Source of the DNA: Vanessa cardui
Lineage: Eukaryota; Arthropoda; Insecta; Lepidoptera; Nymphalidae
DNA length: 64,000 bases
Assembly: GCF_905220365.1 (NCBI RefSeq)
Contig: NC_061154.1
Location: 15,500,001-15,564,000 of the forward strand
Direction of reading: 5' to 3'
Both the position numbers and the translations under genes were made by a program. Under the pieces are notes generated by a model. The model ran no database searches, was not told the origin of the DNA, and was given only the letters and a program-made list of their open reading frames with translations. Positions 54,001 to 63,505 of this stretch are shown here, one piece after another; the first letter of the stretch is position 1; every line of letters begins with the position of its first letter.

Positions 54001-56884
54001 GGAGGCTGTGGCATTGATTGCACGTCAGAAGACCAAAAGATTATCATTGAACTCTACCACACTAAAATTGGAAAAATGTCTGCGTATCCTTTCTTTTCAT
54101 TTTCATATAATATTGGTATAGAAATATATGCGTGCCGTTATACTATTTGTGTCAGAGTAAAGTATACATGTTGTTTTTATTTTTAATAACGGTCATATTG
54201 TATTTGCGCTCTCAGTGTATCTTTCTTTGCTCATGTATTTTACATGTGCCTGCTTGTTTCTATTCCCAGACAAAATGATATCCAAAATATCCGTGTAAAG
54301 ATTATTTTGAAAACATGTCTTAAAAAGGGATTGTCCTCGTCTTGAAGAAATATCGAGTGGCTGTTCCCGTTGGCAATGTGACGTCCTGCGTGTTTTATGA
54401 AATCGAAAGCACCCGCTTTCACATAAAACACGGAGGCTGTGGCATTGATTGCACGTCAGAAGAACAGAAGATTATTAATGAACGCGATTATATTACGCCC
54501 GTGCTCTTGGTATATCTTTCTACATTCGCCAACATGATGTTTTAGTTTACAAAATTATAATTCTTTTAGAAACGAGTGTTGAAAAGAATGGATCGCCCAA
54601 TCAGAATCATTTCAGTGGCTGTTCCCGCTGCCAGTGTTACGGCCTGCGTGTTTTATGAAATCGAAAGCACCCGCTTTCACATAAAACACGGAGGCTGTGG
54701 CATTGATTGTACCACAAAAAAAATCATTGGATGTGATTATGCTTAAACTGGATTTTTTTATCGGACATTCTTTTTTCATTTTAATATGATATTGGTATAG
54801 TCGTACATATATGCGTGCGATTTTAGTGTTTGTGTCGGGGTAAAAGATAAATATCGGTTTTTCTTTAAAAAGCAGTCGCATTGTGTTCGTGCTCTAAGTG
54901 TATCTTTCTATGTTCGTGTATTTTATATGCAGGCCACAAGATGTCTTAAATTTCAGGTTAATAATAATTAATTATTTTAGAAAGGTGTCTTGAAAGGATC
55001 GTCTGCCTTGGGAAGAAAATTAGAGTTGCTGTTTCCGCTGGCAATGTTACGGCCTGCGTGTTTTATGAAATCGAAAGCACCCGCTTTCACATAAAACACG
55101 GAGGCTGTGGCATTGGTTGCACGTCAGAAGACCAGAAGACTATGATTATGTTCTATTGCACAAAAACAATTATAACCTTAAGTGCAGTGAAGTGTTTCAA
55201 AAATCTCGTGAAATATTGGCTTGAGTGCTTTTTTATTTATTGGTATAAACGAACAATCCCATCGGAAGTCAATGTCACCTCGGTGCCTTTTTTTTGAGTA
55301 TTATGTATTTATCAATATGTTTAGTTACAGCTGGCAACGGTACGGCCAGATAACACTGGTTCATTGCATGTCAAAGGGACTAAAGACTTTTGACTGTTTC
55401 TATTTAAATAATTATTTAAGTTCATGAAACTTTTAATAAAATATTATTTCGGGGAAGTGTAGTTGGGCGTGACATTAATTCCAAGAACTTTTTGATTCAA
55501 CCTCGGATTCTCTCACTCGATGATCGGGCGACAACCCGATATGTACGCCGAGAGTTCAGGGCTAGGATTTTGTGCGCAGCCCGTATTACATCTTTAGGCG
55601 ATCTTTAATTTCACCTAATAAGTTAATTAATATTTTTTTTTCGATGTGACACCAAGGATCTCGTTGGAGTTTATATAATTTAAAAACTTGTCTTCAGGCA
55701 ATGAAACAATACTTTCATAGCAAGTCTAAAATATATATTTAAACAAGTAACTTTGTTGCAGCGATTACAACCGAAACTTCACTGATGTAAATTCTGCAAT
55801 AGAGAAGGCAGCTGCGGGTCCGGGGGTTTACCAAGCCATCTGGCTACTCCTCCTCGCTCTTATCCTCAAGCTGGTGATGACGGTGTTCACTTTCGGCATT
55901 AAGGTCCCTTGCGGACTATTCATTCCCAGTCTTGCTTTGGGTGCCATCGCTGGAAGGATTGTGGGTATCGGTGAGTAGTATATGCTTTAATATTGTCTTG
56001 TTTCCTGTTTAAATAATCATTTCTTTGATTGTATACAGTAGCGTGGTTGTTGTTTAGTCTTGAATATAAAATCAACGTCATTTTTAAAACTTCCTATAAG
56101 CTATTAAAATGACACTTTTTCAATCTTATGAAGCTGTATGGAATTATTACGTTTTACATTTTTTCCAGAATTACTGATAACTTAACGTATCCCTTATATA
56201 ATATTGACGATTTTATAAACTTATCTTAGTGTTAGAATATATTTTACGGCGTTACGTTACTGTACCCAGGAGTGGAGCAGCTTGCTTACAACTATCCGAA
56301 GATATGGCTGTTTTCCGGAGAGTGTTCGACGGGTGACGATTGCATCACACCGGGACTCTACGCTATGGTGGGCGCGGCAGCTGTACTGGGCGGGGTCACG
56401 AGGATGACTGGTGAGTTACTGCTTAAGCTTGAAAAAATTGAAATTGAAATATTTTAGGTATTTTAGAAATACTTTGAAGAAATAAACAGACAAACTGACT
56501 AAGTTCATGGAATAAGGTCTGATTTGACATAAATTGAATTTTGACGTGTTAACTTATTTTGATTGAGTAGATTTCCACGACAATTTGTTATACGTTAATA
56601 GGCTCAAAATGGTTTTTGTAAACGATATCCTGTTATTATTTTTTCCAGTATCGCTCGTGGTAATAATGTTCGAACTGACTGGTGGAGTCCGATACATAGT
56701 GCCGCTGATGGCCGCCGCCATGGCCTCCAAGTGGGTCGGCGACGCCCTGGGCCGGCAGGGCATATACGACGCTCACATCGCTCTCAACGGATACCCCTTC
56801 CTGGACAGCAAGGACGAATTCCAGCACACATCTCTAGCTGCGGATGTCATGCAACCGAAGTGAGTACAACGTAACTTGTTTTTT

Positions 56885-56918
<34 letters not shown>

Positions 56919-59750
56919 GTATAGGTTGGCGGACCTGATTGTAAGTGGTCACCATCACCCATAGACAATAACGCTGTAAGAAATATTAACTATTCCTTAC
57001 ATCGTCAATGTGCCACCAACCTTGGGAACTAAGATGTTATGTCCCTTGTGCCTGTAGTTACACTGGCTCACTCACCCTTCAAACCGGAACACAACAATAC
57101 TGAGTACTGTTATTTGGCGGTAGAATAACTGATGAGTGGGTGGTACCTACCCAGACGGGCTTGCACAAAGCCCTACCACCAAGTAAACTAACTAACTACA
57201 GTTTTTATGAGTATTTCCTTTTCTGTGGCAAAGCGAAATATCTATTATGATGTGAGAATTAAGGGTTTGTTGCTTGTGTACGTATAAAGGATATAAAACA
57301 ATAATTGCAGTATGAATGACTGCGCGCAGGCGAACGTGCTTTCTGTAATGTTTCCCTGTATAACAGACTCATTGCGCGATTTGCCAATAGCTGCTACACT
57401 ATGCACTGCAAACATTATTTCTCGAATTGTCGTCAAATGACGAGTTTTTTTTTTCGAACACAAATATAAAGCATACATGCGATTATAAGGCTGACATTTT
57501 TATCATTTGCGTTATTTTATATGTGGTGTACATACACCATTTGACATTGCAGCGCTTGGCGAATGATTTTGCAAATTTTATTGTATACGCTACACTACAA
57601 GAACTTAAAATTCTTATTCAGTACTACTGGACTGATTTTCATGAAGCTGTGTGTATTTTGTTAAGAATGTAAAAGCTGAGATATAACTATAAAACTACAT
57701 TTTCCGATTCGATGGGAATGAGGATGCGGTGCATATTTATAACGCCTTGCAACATTTAAATTGTTGGCTTATTAGTATGCGAATTTAATATTAAATAGCG
57801 AATTTTAATATGTATACTTACGCTTGATAAGCTTGTGACTATATATTATGTAAATACAAATATAAAGTTATTATTATGAATGTGTCGCGATTATACATAC
57901 ATATATATATTTGAAATAACATGAAATGATGGTAATTTGTCCAGACGCAACGAAACGCTGGCCGTGATCACCCAGGACTCGATGACCGTGGACGACGTGG
58001 AGACTTTGCTGAAGGAGACCGAGCACAACGGCTACCCGGTGGTCGTCTCCAAGGAGTCGCAGTACCTCGTCGGGTTCGTCTTGCGCAGGGACCTCAACCT
58101 TGCTATTGGTAAACGTTATATTTGACGCAGAAAGTATTTTACTATATCATCATCATTCTCCTGCCCTCTTCCCAATTATATTTGGAGTCGGCGCAGCATG
58201 TCTTCTCCTTCCATACTTCTCTGTCAGACGTCATCTCGCAAGTAACATTCTTTCTAACCATGTCTTTCACACAGTCCATCCATCGTTTTCTTGGTCGTCC
58301 TCTACCCCCATATCCATCCACATTCATGCTCAAGGCCTTCCTCACAATATGTCCCTCATTCCTCCGCATTACATGCCAAAAATAAGTAAAGTAAAGTATA
58401 AATATATAATATAATAATAAATATATAATATAATAATAAATATATAATATAATAATAAATATAAAATATAACAATGATATAAGTAAAGTATTTTACTATA
58501 TACCTTAAGTATTGCAAATAAGGGTACCTAATTATATGTTAGATTCAATGATAACTCCATTTAGACGTTTCAATTTCCAACCAAGTTTTTTTACCTATAC
58601 TTCGTTATCGCTTTATTCAAATAGAATAAATATTTGGCTCCAAAAATTAAGCAGATTCCTATGCTGTCTGATATATAATCTGACCTTGATTTTGTATGAG
58701 ATTGGTCGAATTTATTGAGACAAAATAACGTATTATGATCGTACGAGTCAAACGAATCTAAGTAATAATAACACGAGGAACACGTTTCGTTAGTATGTTA
58801 TATGGGGATTACTTTTTTATTTGGTAATGTCCAGAATGCCTGAAACATAAACATATGCTATTTATTTTTTGGACTTGTATGAGTTAGTATTTACAATATA
58901 TAACATTGCAGCTAATGCTCGGCGCACAATGGAAGGAATAATTGGTCAGTCGGTGGTGATATTCGCCGGCCCCGTGCAGCCTCTGCCCGGACCTCCCAGC
59001 TTACCTCTCAATCGCATACTGGACATGGCCCCCATAACTGTCACCGACCAGACTCCCATGGAGACTGTCGTGGATATGTTCCGTAAGCTGGGATTGAGGC
59101 AGACCTTGGTCACTCATAATGGGTAAGGATATAAAATATTTACAAAAAATACTCAGAATTAAATAGTTTTGTTGTACTTTTAGTTTGTAATTTTAAACAC
59201 TGATCTGATGGCAGATATACTATAAGAATATTTCAGTAGTTTTTCATTAAGTAACAAGCAATTTGATCACTATTGTTGGTATAATACAAAAACTCTCCTC
59301 ACAATCAATACTTTATCTCTCCTGAAGTGGTTCACGATCCTTCCAATTCGACGATTCAAGTAAGAATGACCATTTCTAGGCTTACTCCTAGTATTTAATG
59401 TTTACACGCCCCTCCTCCGACTGTAGCAACATCCGGTTTCGATCAATTTTAAAAACAATTTAGTTTAGTCAAAACCGGATGTTGACAATCAACGCAAATT
59501 GTAACAACTATTTAAATCGAATTATTTATGTTGATAATACTTTAATACATTAAAACAAGAAAATATGATCATATTAAAATAAATATGCTAACACTATATA
59601 GTTTATTGATGTGTGTGTATGGATGTGTGTATGTGTGTAAATGTTTCGTTTTCTCTCAGTCGTCTGCTGGGTGTCATAACGAAGAAGGATGTCCTGAGAC
59701 ACGTGAAACAGATGGACAACGAGGACCCCAACTCAGTGTTGTTCAACTAA
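41947..59750 (+). CDS. ClC-c: Endosomal/lysosomal 2Cl-/H+ exchanger of the CLC-3/4/5 group
   Basis: It exchanges chloride for protons in endosomal membranes and supports acidification and chloride accumulation. After alternative exons A or B the exons are 43706-43735, 45834-45973, 46420-46623, 47119-47269, 48254-48412, 48922-49061, 50144-50326, 50870-51084, 55762-55970, 56270-56410, 56649-56859, 57945-58108, 58912-59122 and 59660-59750 (TAA). All phases agree, giving about 788 (exon A, from ATG 41947) or 769 (exon B) residues. Hallmarks are IPGIGQYDDFHTIDW, the selectivity-filter GSGIPEIKTILSG, GKEGPMVH with the gating glutamate, FSLEEVSYYFPLKTLWR with the proton glutamate that marks exchangers, FGIKVPCGLFIPS and DCITPGLYAMVGAAAVLGGV. 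Two C-terminal CBS domains follow (VDDVETLLKETEHNGYPVVV; DMFRKLGLRQTLVTHNG, RLLGVITKKDVLRHV), with a typical VLFN end. The CLC-5 PY motif is absent. Confidence 0.95.
42065..45833. other. 5' introns of the CLC gene around exons B and 43706-43735
   Basis: AT-rich with little else. Notable are a donor-like CCG/GTAAGAG near 42595, which could end a short untranslated exon, and a (TTGCA)4 tract at 45801-45820, just upstream of the acceptor at 45831-45833. The micro-exon 43706-43735 encodes DAVIFSGMQ. Confidence 0.5.
43057..43117 (+). CDS. Alternative coding first exon B of the CLC gene (short N-terminus)
   Basis: ATG 43057 is followed by MDSSVVNTETDDTEPLVADV and donor GTAAAG at 43118. It ends in phase 1, exactly like exon A, so both can splice to the exon at 43706; the junction residue is Trp with exon A and Gly with exon B. 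No acceptor is needed because the exon carries its own start. The acidic TDDTEPL region resembles sorting or regulatory tails of endosomal CLC proteins, but no specific motif can be assigned. Confidence 0.75.
47325..47643 (+). mobile_element. Full-length tRNA-derived SINE with target-site duplication
   Basis: The head GAGATGGCCCAGTAGTTAGA fits a pol III A box (TGGCCCAGTAG) and GGGTTCAAACCC fits the B box, so the 5' part derives from a tRNA. The body (GTGGTGGAATATGTTCCAAA with a mirrored CAGCGTGGTGG, then GAGGCCTTTAGCCCAGCAGT) and the 3' end CAGGCTGTTACTTTACTTTA match a family I know from butterflies. AGGTTTCTTTC at 47314-47324 and 47644-47654 is an 11-bp target-site duplication. It lies in the CLC intron between exons 47119-47269 and 48254-48412. 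Few mismatches from the remembered consensus suggest a fairly young insertion. Confidence 0.9.
49365..49440 (+). mobile_element. Short relic ending in a Helitron-like GCGGGCGCAGCTAAT terminus
   Basis: CGGACGAAGACGCGGGCGCA followed by GCTAAT resembles the 3' end of the dispersed repeat also suspected at 20664-20832. The 5' part is too diverged to delimit. It is in the CLC intron 49062-50143. Confidence 0.4.
50430..50797 (+). mobile_element. MITE (368 bp) with long terminal inverted repeats, copy 1
   Basis: The left arm starts GTCTGTTCGCGTTAAGAATG and runs through GCAGTGAGTTGTCATTGTTT into CTCCGCCCCCT and GACCAATCAAATCTT. The right arm is its complement with scattered differences, so about 85 bp are inverted repeat. 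TA dinucleotides border both ends (50428-50429, 50798-50799), suggesting a Tc1/mariner-type target. There is no coding capacity. It lies in the CLC intron just upstream of exon 50870-51084. Confidence 0.88.
51571..55115 (+). ncRNA. Tandem array of ten 74-nt pre-miRNA-like hairpins (candidate small-RNA cluster)
   Basis: Copies: 51571-51644, 51811-51884, 52254-52327, 52682-52755, 53069-53142, 53486-53559, 53943-54016, 54374-54447, 54632-54705 and 55042-55115. In the commonest form the fold is a 14-bp outer stem (CAATGCTACGGCCT with AGGCTGTGGCATTG, two G-U pairs), a G/G mismatch, 11 bp (CGTGTTTTATG/CATAAAACACG), a 5x1 internal loop, 6 bp (GAAAGC/GCTTTC) and a 4-nt ACCC loop. The 44-nt inner part is identical in nine copies; copy 4 differs only in the loop (ACCT). 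Spacers (240-457 bp start to start) are homologous but far more diverged. If transcribed with CLC, the hairpins are on the sense strand of its intron. Function is inferred; tandem hairpin siRNA loci of flies are the closest known analogy. Confidence 0.5.
52190..52242. repeat. Perfect inverted duplication, 24-bp arms with 5-nt loop, inside array unit 3
   Basis: ATGGTCCTCCTCTTGAGGAA followed by ATAT at 52190-52213 is exactly complementary to 52219-52242, with loop ACTCG. Other units hold only one diverged copy of this segment just before the hairpin (for example around 54331-54352), so unit 3 gained an inverted copy, evidently recently. Confidence 0.85.
55327..55386 (+). repeat. Eleventh, degenerate array unit lacking the hairpin
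   Basis: GCTGGCAACGGTACGGCC is followed directly by a diverged TTCATTGCATGTCAAAGGGA. These correspond to the sequences before and after the hairpin in other units (GCTGGCAATGCTACGGCC and ATTGATTGCACGTCAGAAGA). The hairpin itself is missing. Confidence 0.6.
56882..57183 (-). mobile_element. Non-LTR retrotransposon 3' end (or derived SINE) with poly-A tail, reverse oriented
   Basis: A T-run at about 56886-56915 is the reverse of a poly-A tail. It is followed by GGTATAGGTTGGCGGACC and, at the far end, GGGTGGTACCTACCCAGACG and GCTTGCACAAAGCCCTACCA. This order is the reverse complement of a 3' end very common in butterfly genomes. It lies in the CLC intron 56860-57944. A relic of the same family is at 719-776. 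Confidence 0.85.
57595..57735 (+). mobile_element. Very degenerate dispersed repeat
   Basis: CTACTGGACTGATTTTCATG resembles the CCACTGGACCGATTTCGAT core of the repeat at 20664-20832. Neither end can be defined. Confidence 0.3.
58148..58484 (-). mobile_element. 5'-truncated RTE-type LINE with 17-bp target-site duplication
   Basis: On the minus strand, 58385-58142 encodes HVMRRNEGHIVRKALSMNVD, then GRGRPRKRWMDCVKDMVRK, the typical C-terminal end of RTE-clade reverse transcriptases. It ends in a (GAT)n tail at the low-coordinate end, which encodes RRMMMI. AAAGTATTTTACTATAT occurs perfectly at 58131-58147 and 58485-58501, delimiting the insertion. It lies in the CLC intron 58109-58911, opposite to the gene. 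Only about 80 codons remain. Confidence 0.9.
58398..58472. repeat. AT minisatellite at the truncated 5' end of the RTE insert
   Basis: About three to four tandem units of AAATATATAATATAATAAT lie between the LINE coding sequence and the right target duplication. They probably arose during or after the insertion. Confidence 0.75.
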
Positions 59751-59790
59751 CCGATGCCGGTCTATACGACAAAGTATACAATCACATATA

Positions 59791-59978
59791 GTTTGTTCGC
59801 GTTAAGAATGCAGTGAGTTGTCATTGTTTACTGACTTTACTCCGCCCCCTGACCAATCAAATCTTTTTTAACAGCAGGGTGAAGGTGTATGCATATTGTA
59901 TAATATTATATTTATTATATAATCAAAAGTCAGGCCGGTAAACAATGACAACTCACTGCATTCGTAACGCGAACAGAC
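59791..59978 (-). mobile_element. MITE copy 2 (188 bp), same family as 50430-50797
   Basis: Ends GTTTGTTCGCGTTAAGAATG and the complement of GTCTGTTCGCG enclose a shortened centre. TA borders both ends (59789-59790, 59979-59980). The left half (CTCCGCCCCCTGACCAATCA through AGCAGGGTGAAGGTGTATG) matches the reverse complement of the right half of copy 1, so this copy is inverted relative to copy 1 and internally deleted. It starts 40 bp after the CLC stop codon. Confidence 0.88.
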
Positions 59979-60200
59979 TAGATAATATGATCTTTACATT
60001 TTTAATTTAATCTAAATATACGCATGGTATTTAGTGGCGATTGAGAAAGACTAGCCGCCATAGAGTAACCAAAATGATTTTATCGGATGTTTTAAGATAT
60101 GAAAGTGATCGCTATTGATGTTGCCCGATATCGTCGCGTTAGCGTGACCTCTGTATATTCTATAAGCATAGTTGATTATGATAATTATATGCCAAACGTA

Positions 60201-60497
60201 TAGTATGACACAACTTAGATGTAGCATAGGCAAAATTCGTAAAACCGATCACGTCCGAATTGATTACGCTATCCCAAATTATCAATATTTATTTCAAGGT
60301 TTGTAATATCGTATGACCTAACATATTCGACAATTTGACACATCGATTAACATGCACTTGCTTTCTCTGTCGCGAGAATCTATAGCGACGAATAGCGTCG
60401 AATGGCGTGATAGGGAGCTATTTCTATTGGTTGTGTAAAACGGTAGTAATCGGTTTTATTGAATTTGCCGATGCCACATCTAAGTTGTGTCGTACTA
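60201..60497. mobile_element. MITE of a second family (about 297 bp)
   Basis: TAGTATGACACAACTTAGAT at the left is matched by the complement TAGTACGACACAACTTAGAT at the right. Similarity continues through GTRGCATMGGCAAA and TAAAACCGAT, giving roughly 50-bp inverted ends. TA is repeated at both borders. There is no coding capacity. Confidence 0.82.
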
Positions 60498-63474
60498 TAA
60501 TTAGCTAATATTACGAGTGGTGCGTTAGTCTTTTTAATTACCGCTATATATATTTTAAAAATTTTATTTTACTTTGTATGTGTATTTATGAGGGTGTTTT
60601 AGCCGGATATAAGTGTAGCGATTCATTTATTATTATACCTTGTATAGTCATTACTATCGTGTAATAAGGATGTAATCAAATATAATTTACGTATTTTTTA
60701 AGTTTTAGCGTTTTTTATAATCGAATTACTAATGAATAATATAAGTAATTTAATCGCAATTAGAGTACTCCATATTAACAAATAACACAGATGCAATAGT
60801 TGTATCAATATCTTTAACATTGCACACTTGTAAACAATAAATTAACGTCAAAGTATGTCTTCGTGAAATAGTCTCGGAATAAACAAAAGTCAATTATGAG
60901 CCTCGATAACAATATAGCGCTGTGTAAGATACGCGATGTAACGCATACATTCCTAATGAGATTATCGCTTATAACACTATCAGTTACTGAGTTTATTATA
61001 TCACTAAGGACAGCCTACAGGTACCTCTGAAACAAACTCGTACCTTAGCTTGTCATATAGTATCGTAACGGAGTATTCGTATATGTATAAAGGCCTATTA
61101 TTAACGTTAATTTTAAATCAATTAAATTAAGCTGACTTCTGACTTCCATTCTAGTATTTTTTGTTACTTTTGTAACTCCACGCGTCGTCTTCCTTATAAC
61201 GTATCAGAAGAAGCAATATTTGTCATAATATTATATCATTGATAGGAATGTTTATTTCTTGGAATTTAGTACTAACTGCAAATTTTAATAGAATAATTTA
61301 AAGCAATACATAGACATAATCATCAACAGCCTTGCTAACGAATGTTGTATAGCGAGTGAAAAGATACGTGCCCTCTCTTTCTGTCATCGGTGATTCGATA
61401 TTCGTAAGAGAAAGACAGGGTCGTGTAACTGAGCTGCTTTAAAACATTCATTAGTCGGGTGTAAATATGTAATAAATGTCATTGCAATATGAATTTACTT
61501 TTGTTATTTATTAGTAAACAGTATTCGTTAAGGCTACCTCCTGCTTGTCTTCTTATTATTTGTACAACGCTGGCAGTTATTATATTGATATTTATTTATT
61601 GTCATACAAAGATCGTATTATGTCTGAAATTCGAGGTGTAGTGTACCGTTAATAGTGGCAGCTTTCTTGTAGATAACATTCAAATAGATTCCCTCGTATA
61701 TATTAGCAATGAATTGTTATTTTACACGATAAAGTCGGATCTAAAAAGCTGTTTGTAATACGGTATGGTTATATATATCGGATGGGCTCTGCTCTCAACT
61801 GCAGAGTAATCAAATGTCATAAGTGTTAACAAATATTTAAGACAATCGATTCTTTTTAATATTGTATGTAAATTTTTATCTAAATGTTTACATTTTTTAT
61901 ATAAGTGTCGTTTATTGTAATCAAATTATACGTTATCTGATGATGAATAATAATATGTATAATTGTTAAATAACAGCGTAAGAGCATTCGACGAGGTGCC
62001 TTACATCGCTTCAGGTCTTAGACTGTCGACGTATTCACTATTCAATCGTCGTCTTATTAATAAACGTCAATATTAATAATATTGCGTGCAATTTGTGGCT
62101 CTTTTCTTATTCTCAATAATAAAATAAATAAAGATATCGCTGAAGGCCTCTTGTTAATAAGACGAATCGAATAAAGGAATCTGTGTAGTAAATATTAATG
62201 TAAATGGCGTAGAGCGGCCAGCTGATTCCACAGTCGGCCTGAGGTCATATCTTTTCGTGCCGTAAAACCGAATATACAGCGGCGCGATATTTGCTTGTAG
62301 TTGAAGATAATAGTGACAGTTGTTTAGAAATCGTTGAAGTAAATAGTTTTATTTCGAATCATATATTTATCCATGAACATTTTTAGTGGATTATATTAGA
62401 TGTTATACATTTCAAGTTTTTTTTTAATAATATGTATTAAACAAAAAAAGTGTACATAATAATATCAGTCGGAGTAATGTTAGCGTAATTTCGTAGATAT
62501 AGTTTTGTATAGAGCTTTGCAAATGTCTACGATATTTTACGACGTGTTTTTGTTGTTTTTTTTATTTGTATAATTTAGTCGTAATATTTTTTATTTATAT
62601 CGAAATAAAATATATTTTGTAAATGTACTATTGGCGATAGAGAATAATAAATATGTCAGATATAGTACTAGACATCTCAGTTTCACTGTATTTGTAATTG
62701 CATAATAGCTTTTTTATTATTTACTAATACGGCTTTATATACAAACGTTTGTGATTACACAACACAGTGCAATTAATATGTGATTTGTCTTGCAGCTTAC
62801 TATTTAAATTCACAATATTTAACGTATTTCATATACTTATTTTACTTGTAAATATATAAAATATTATTATACACTAATGTAATGTAAACTTAGTGTAGCA
62901 GATACGTGTCTCACGCTATGTGCTATAGATTGTCATGTAATCGATATCTTTCATTCATAAGAGAAACATATTTTTTGTAAGACGGATACCGTTGGTGAGT
63001 ATCAAGCGAAACAAATAGAATATGCATTCAGCAGTCGCCATGGATGTGCAATCTCTGAACAAAAATTACCCTGCAACTGCTCTTTATAAGAAGAAGTAAC
63101 GATGGCTGCGGCTACGGCCACCTTGTCCATTGTCAATCGTGATATGAATTTATGTATATAATTCCAGTGTAACGGTAAAACAGTCGTATATCCCTACAGC
63201 ATCCGATCGCCTGAGCCCGATCTGTACCGGGAGTTGAATGATATTCACCGCTGTATAAAAGGACTGATGAACAATTTAGATGTTTGTAAATATACACTAT
63301 TATCGTATACACGTAACGCGTTCTACCTTACGCGCACTTTTGTAGAGAATATATATGTATATGATGACTAATGTAACAGCTCTTATGACCAAAATTGTAT
63401 TGCGATATCTTGGATTTAAGGTCCACTTTCCTCTCGAGTGTGTGTTATATGTTAAGATCTTACTATTCGTACAG

Positions 63475-63490
63475 AATAAAGGCAAATAAA
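63475..63490 (+). terminator. Tandem polyadenylation signals, probable end of the CLC transcript
   Basis: Two AATAAA hexamers (63475-63480 and 63485-63490) are followed by GTGTTCTGCATT, a GU-rich downstream element. They are the best-formed signals on the plus strand after the CLC stop codon. Confidence 0.5.
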
Positions 63491-63505
63491 GTGTTCTGCA
63501 TTATT

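Larger units (their letters stand above)
51269..55504. mobile_element. 4.2-kb element bounded by a perfect 22-bp inverted repeat, containing the hairpin array
   Basis: GAGGTTGAATCAAAAAGTTC followed by TT at 51269-51290 is exactly complementary to 55483-55504. The interval lies wholly inside the CLC intron between exons 50870-51084 and 55762-55970 and contains all ten hairpin repeats plus a degenerate one. Perfect ends 4.2 kb apart suggest a DNA-transposon-like unit that inserted as, or later expanded into, an array. I find no transposase and no clear target-site duplication (flanks CACTAAT and GGATTC), so the inserted-element reading is inference. Confidence 0.65.
59751..63505 (+). other. Probable long 3' UTR of the CLC gene
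   Basis: About 3.75 kb after the TAA with no gene-like open frame, ending at the tandem AATAAA pair at 63475-63490. It contains two MITEs. Its extent is inferred; an earlier poly-A site is possible, since other AATAAA motifs occur (for example near 60835). Confidence 0.4.

Noticed and set aside
51571..55115. CRISPR-like array (palindromic repeats with differing spacers)
   Set aside because: The host is a eukaryote, the spacers are 160-380 bp and homologous to one another, and there are no cas genes.
51560..55145. Mutually exclusive coding exons of the CLC gene
   Set aside because: No consistent acceptor or donor at block edges, stops follow at different points, the flanking exons join perfectly in phase without them, and the family has no insertion at this position.
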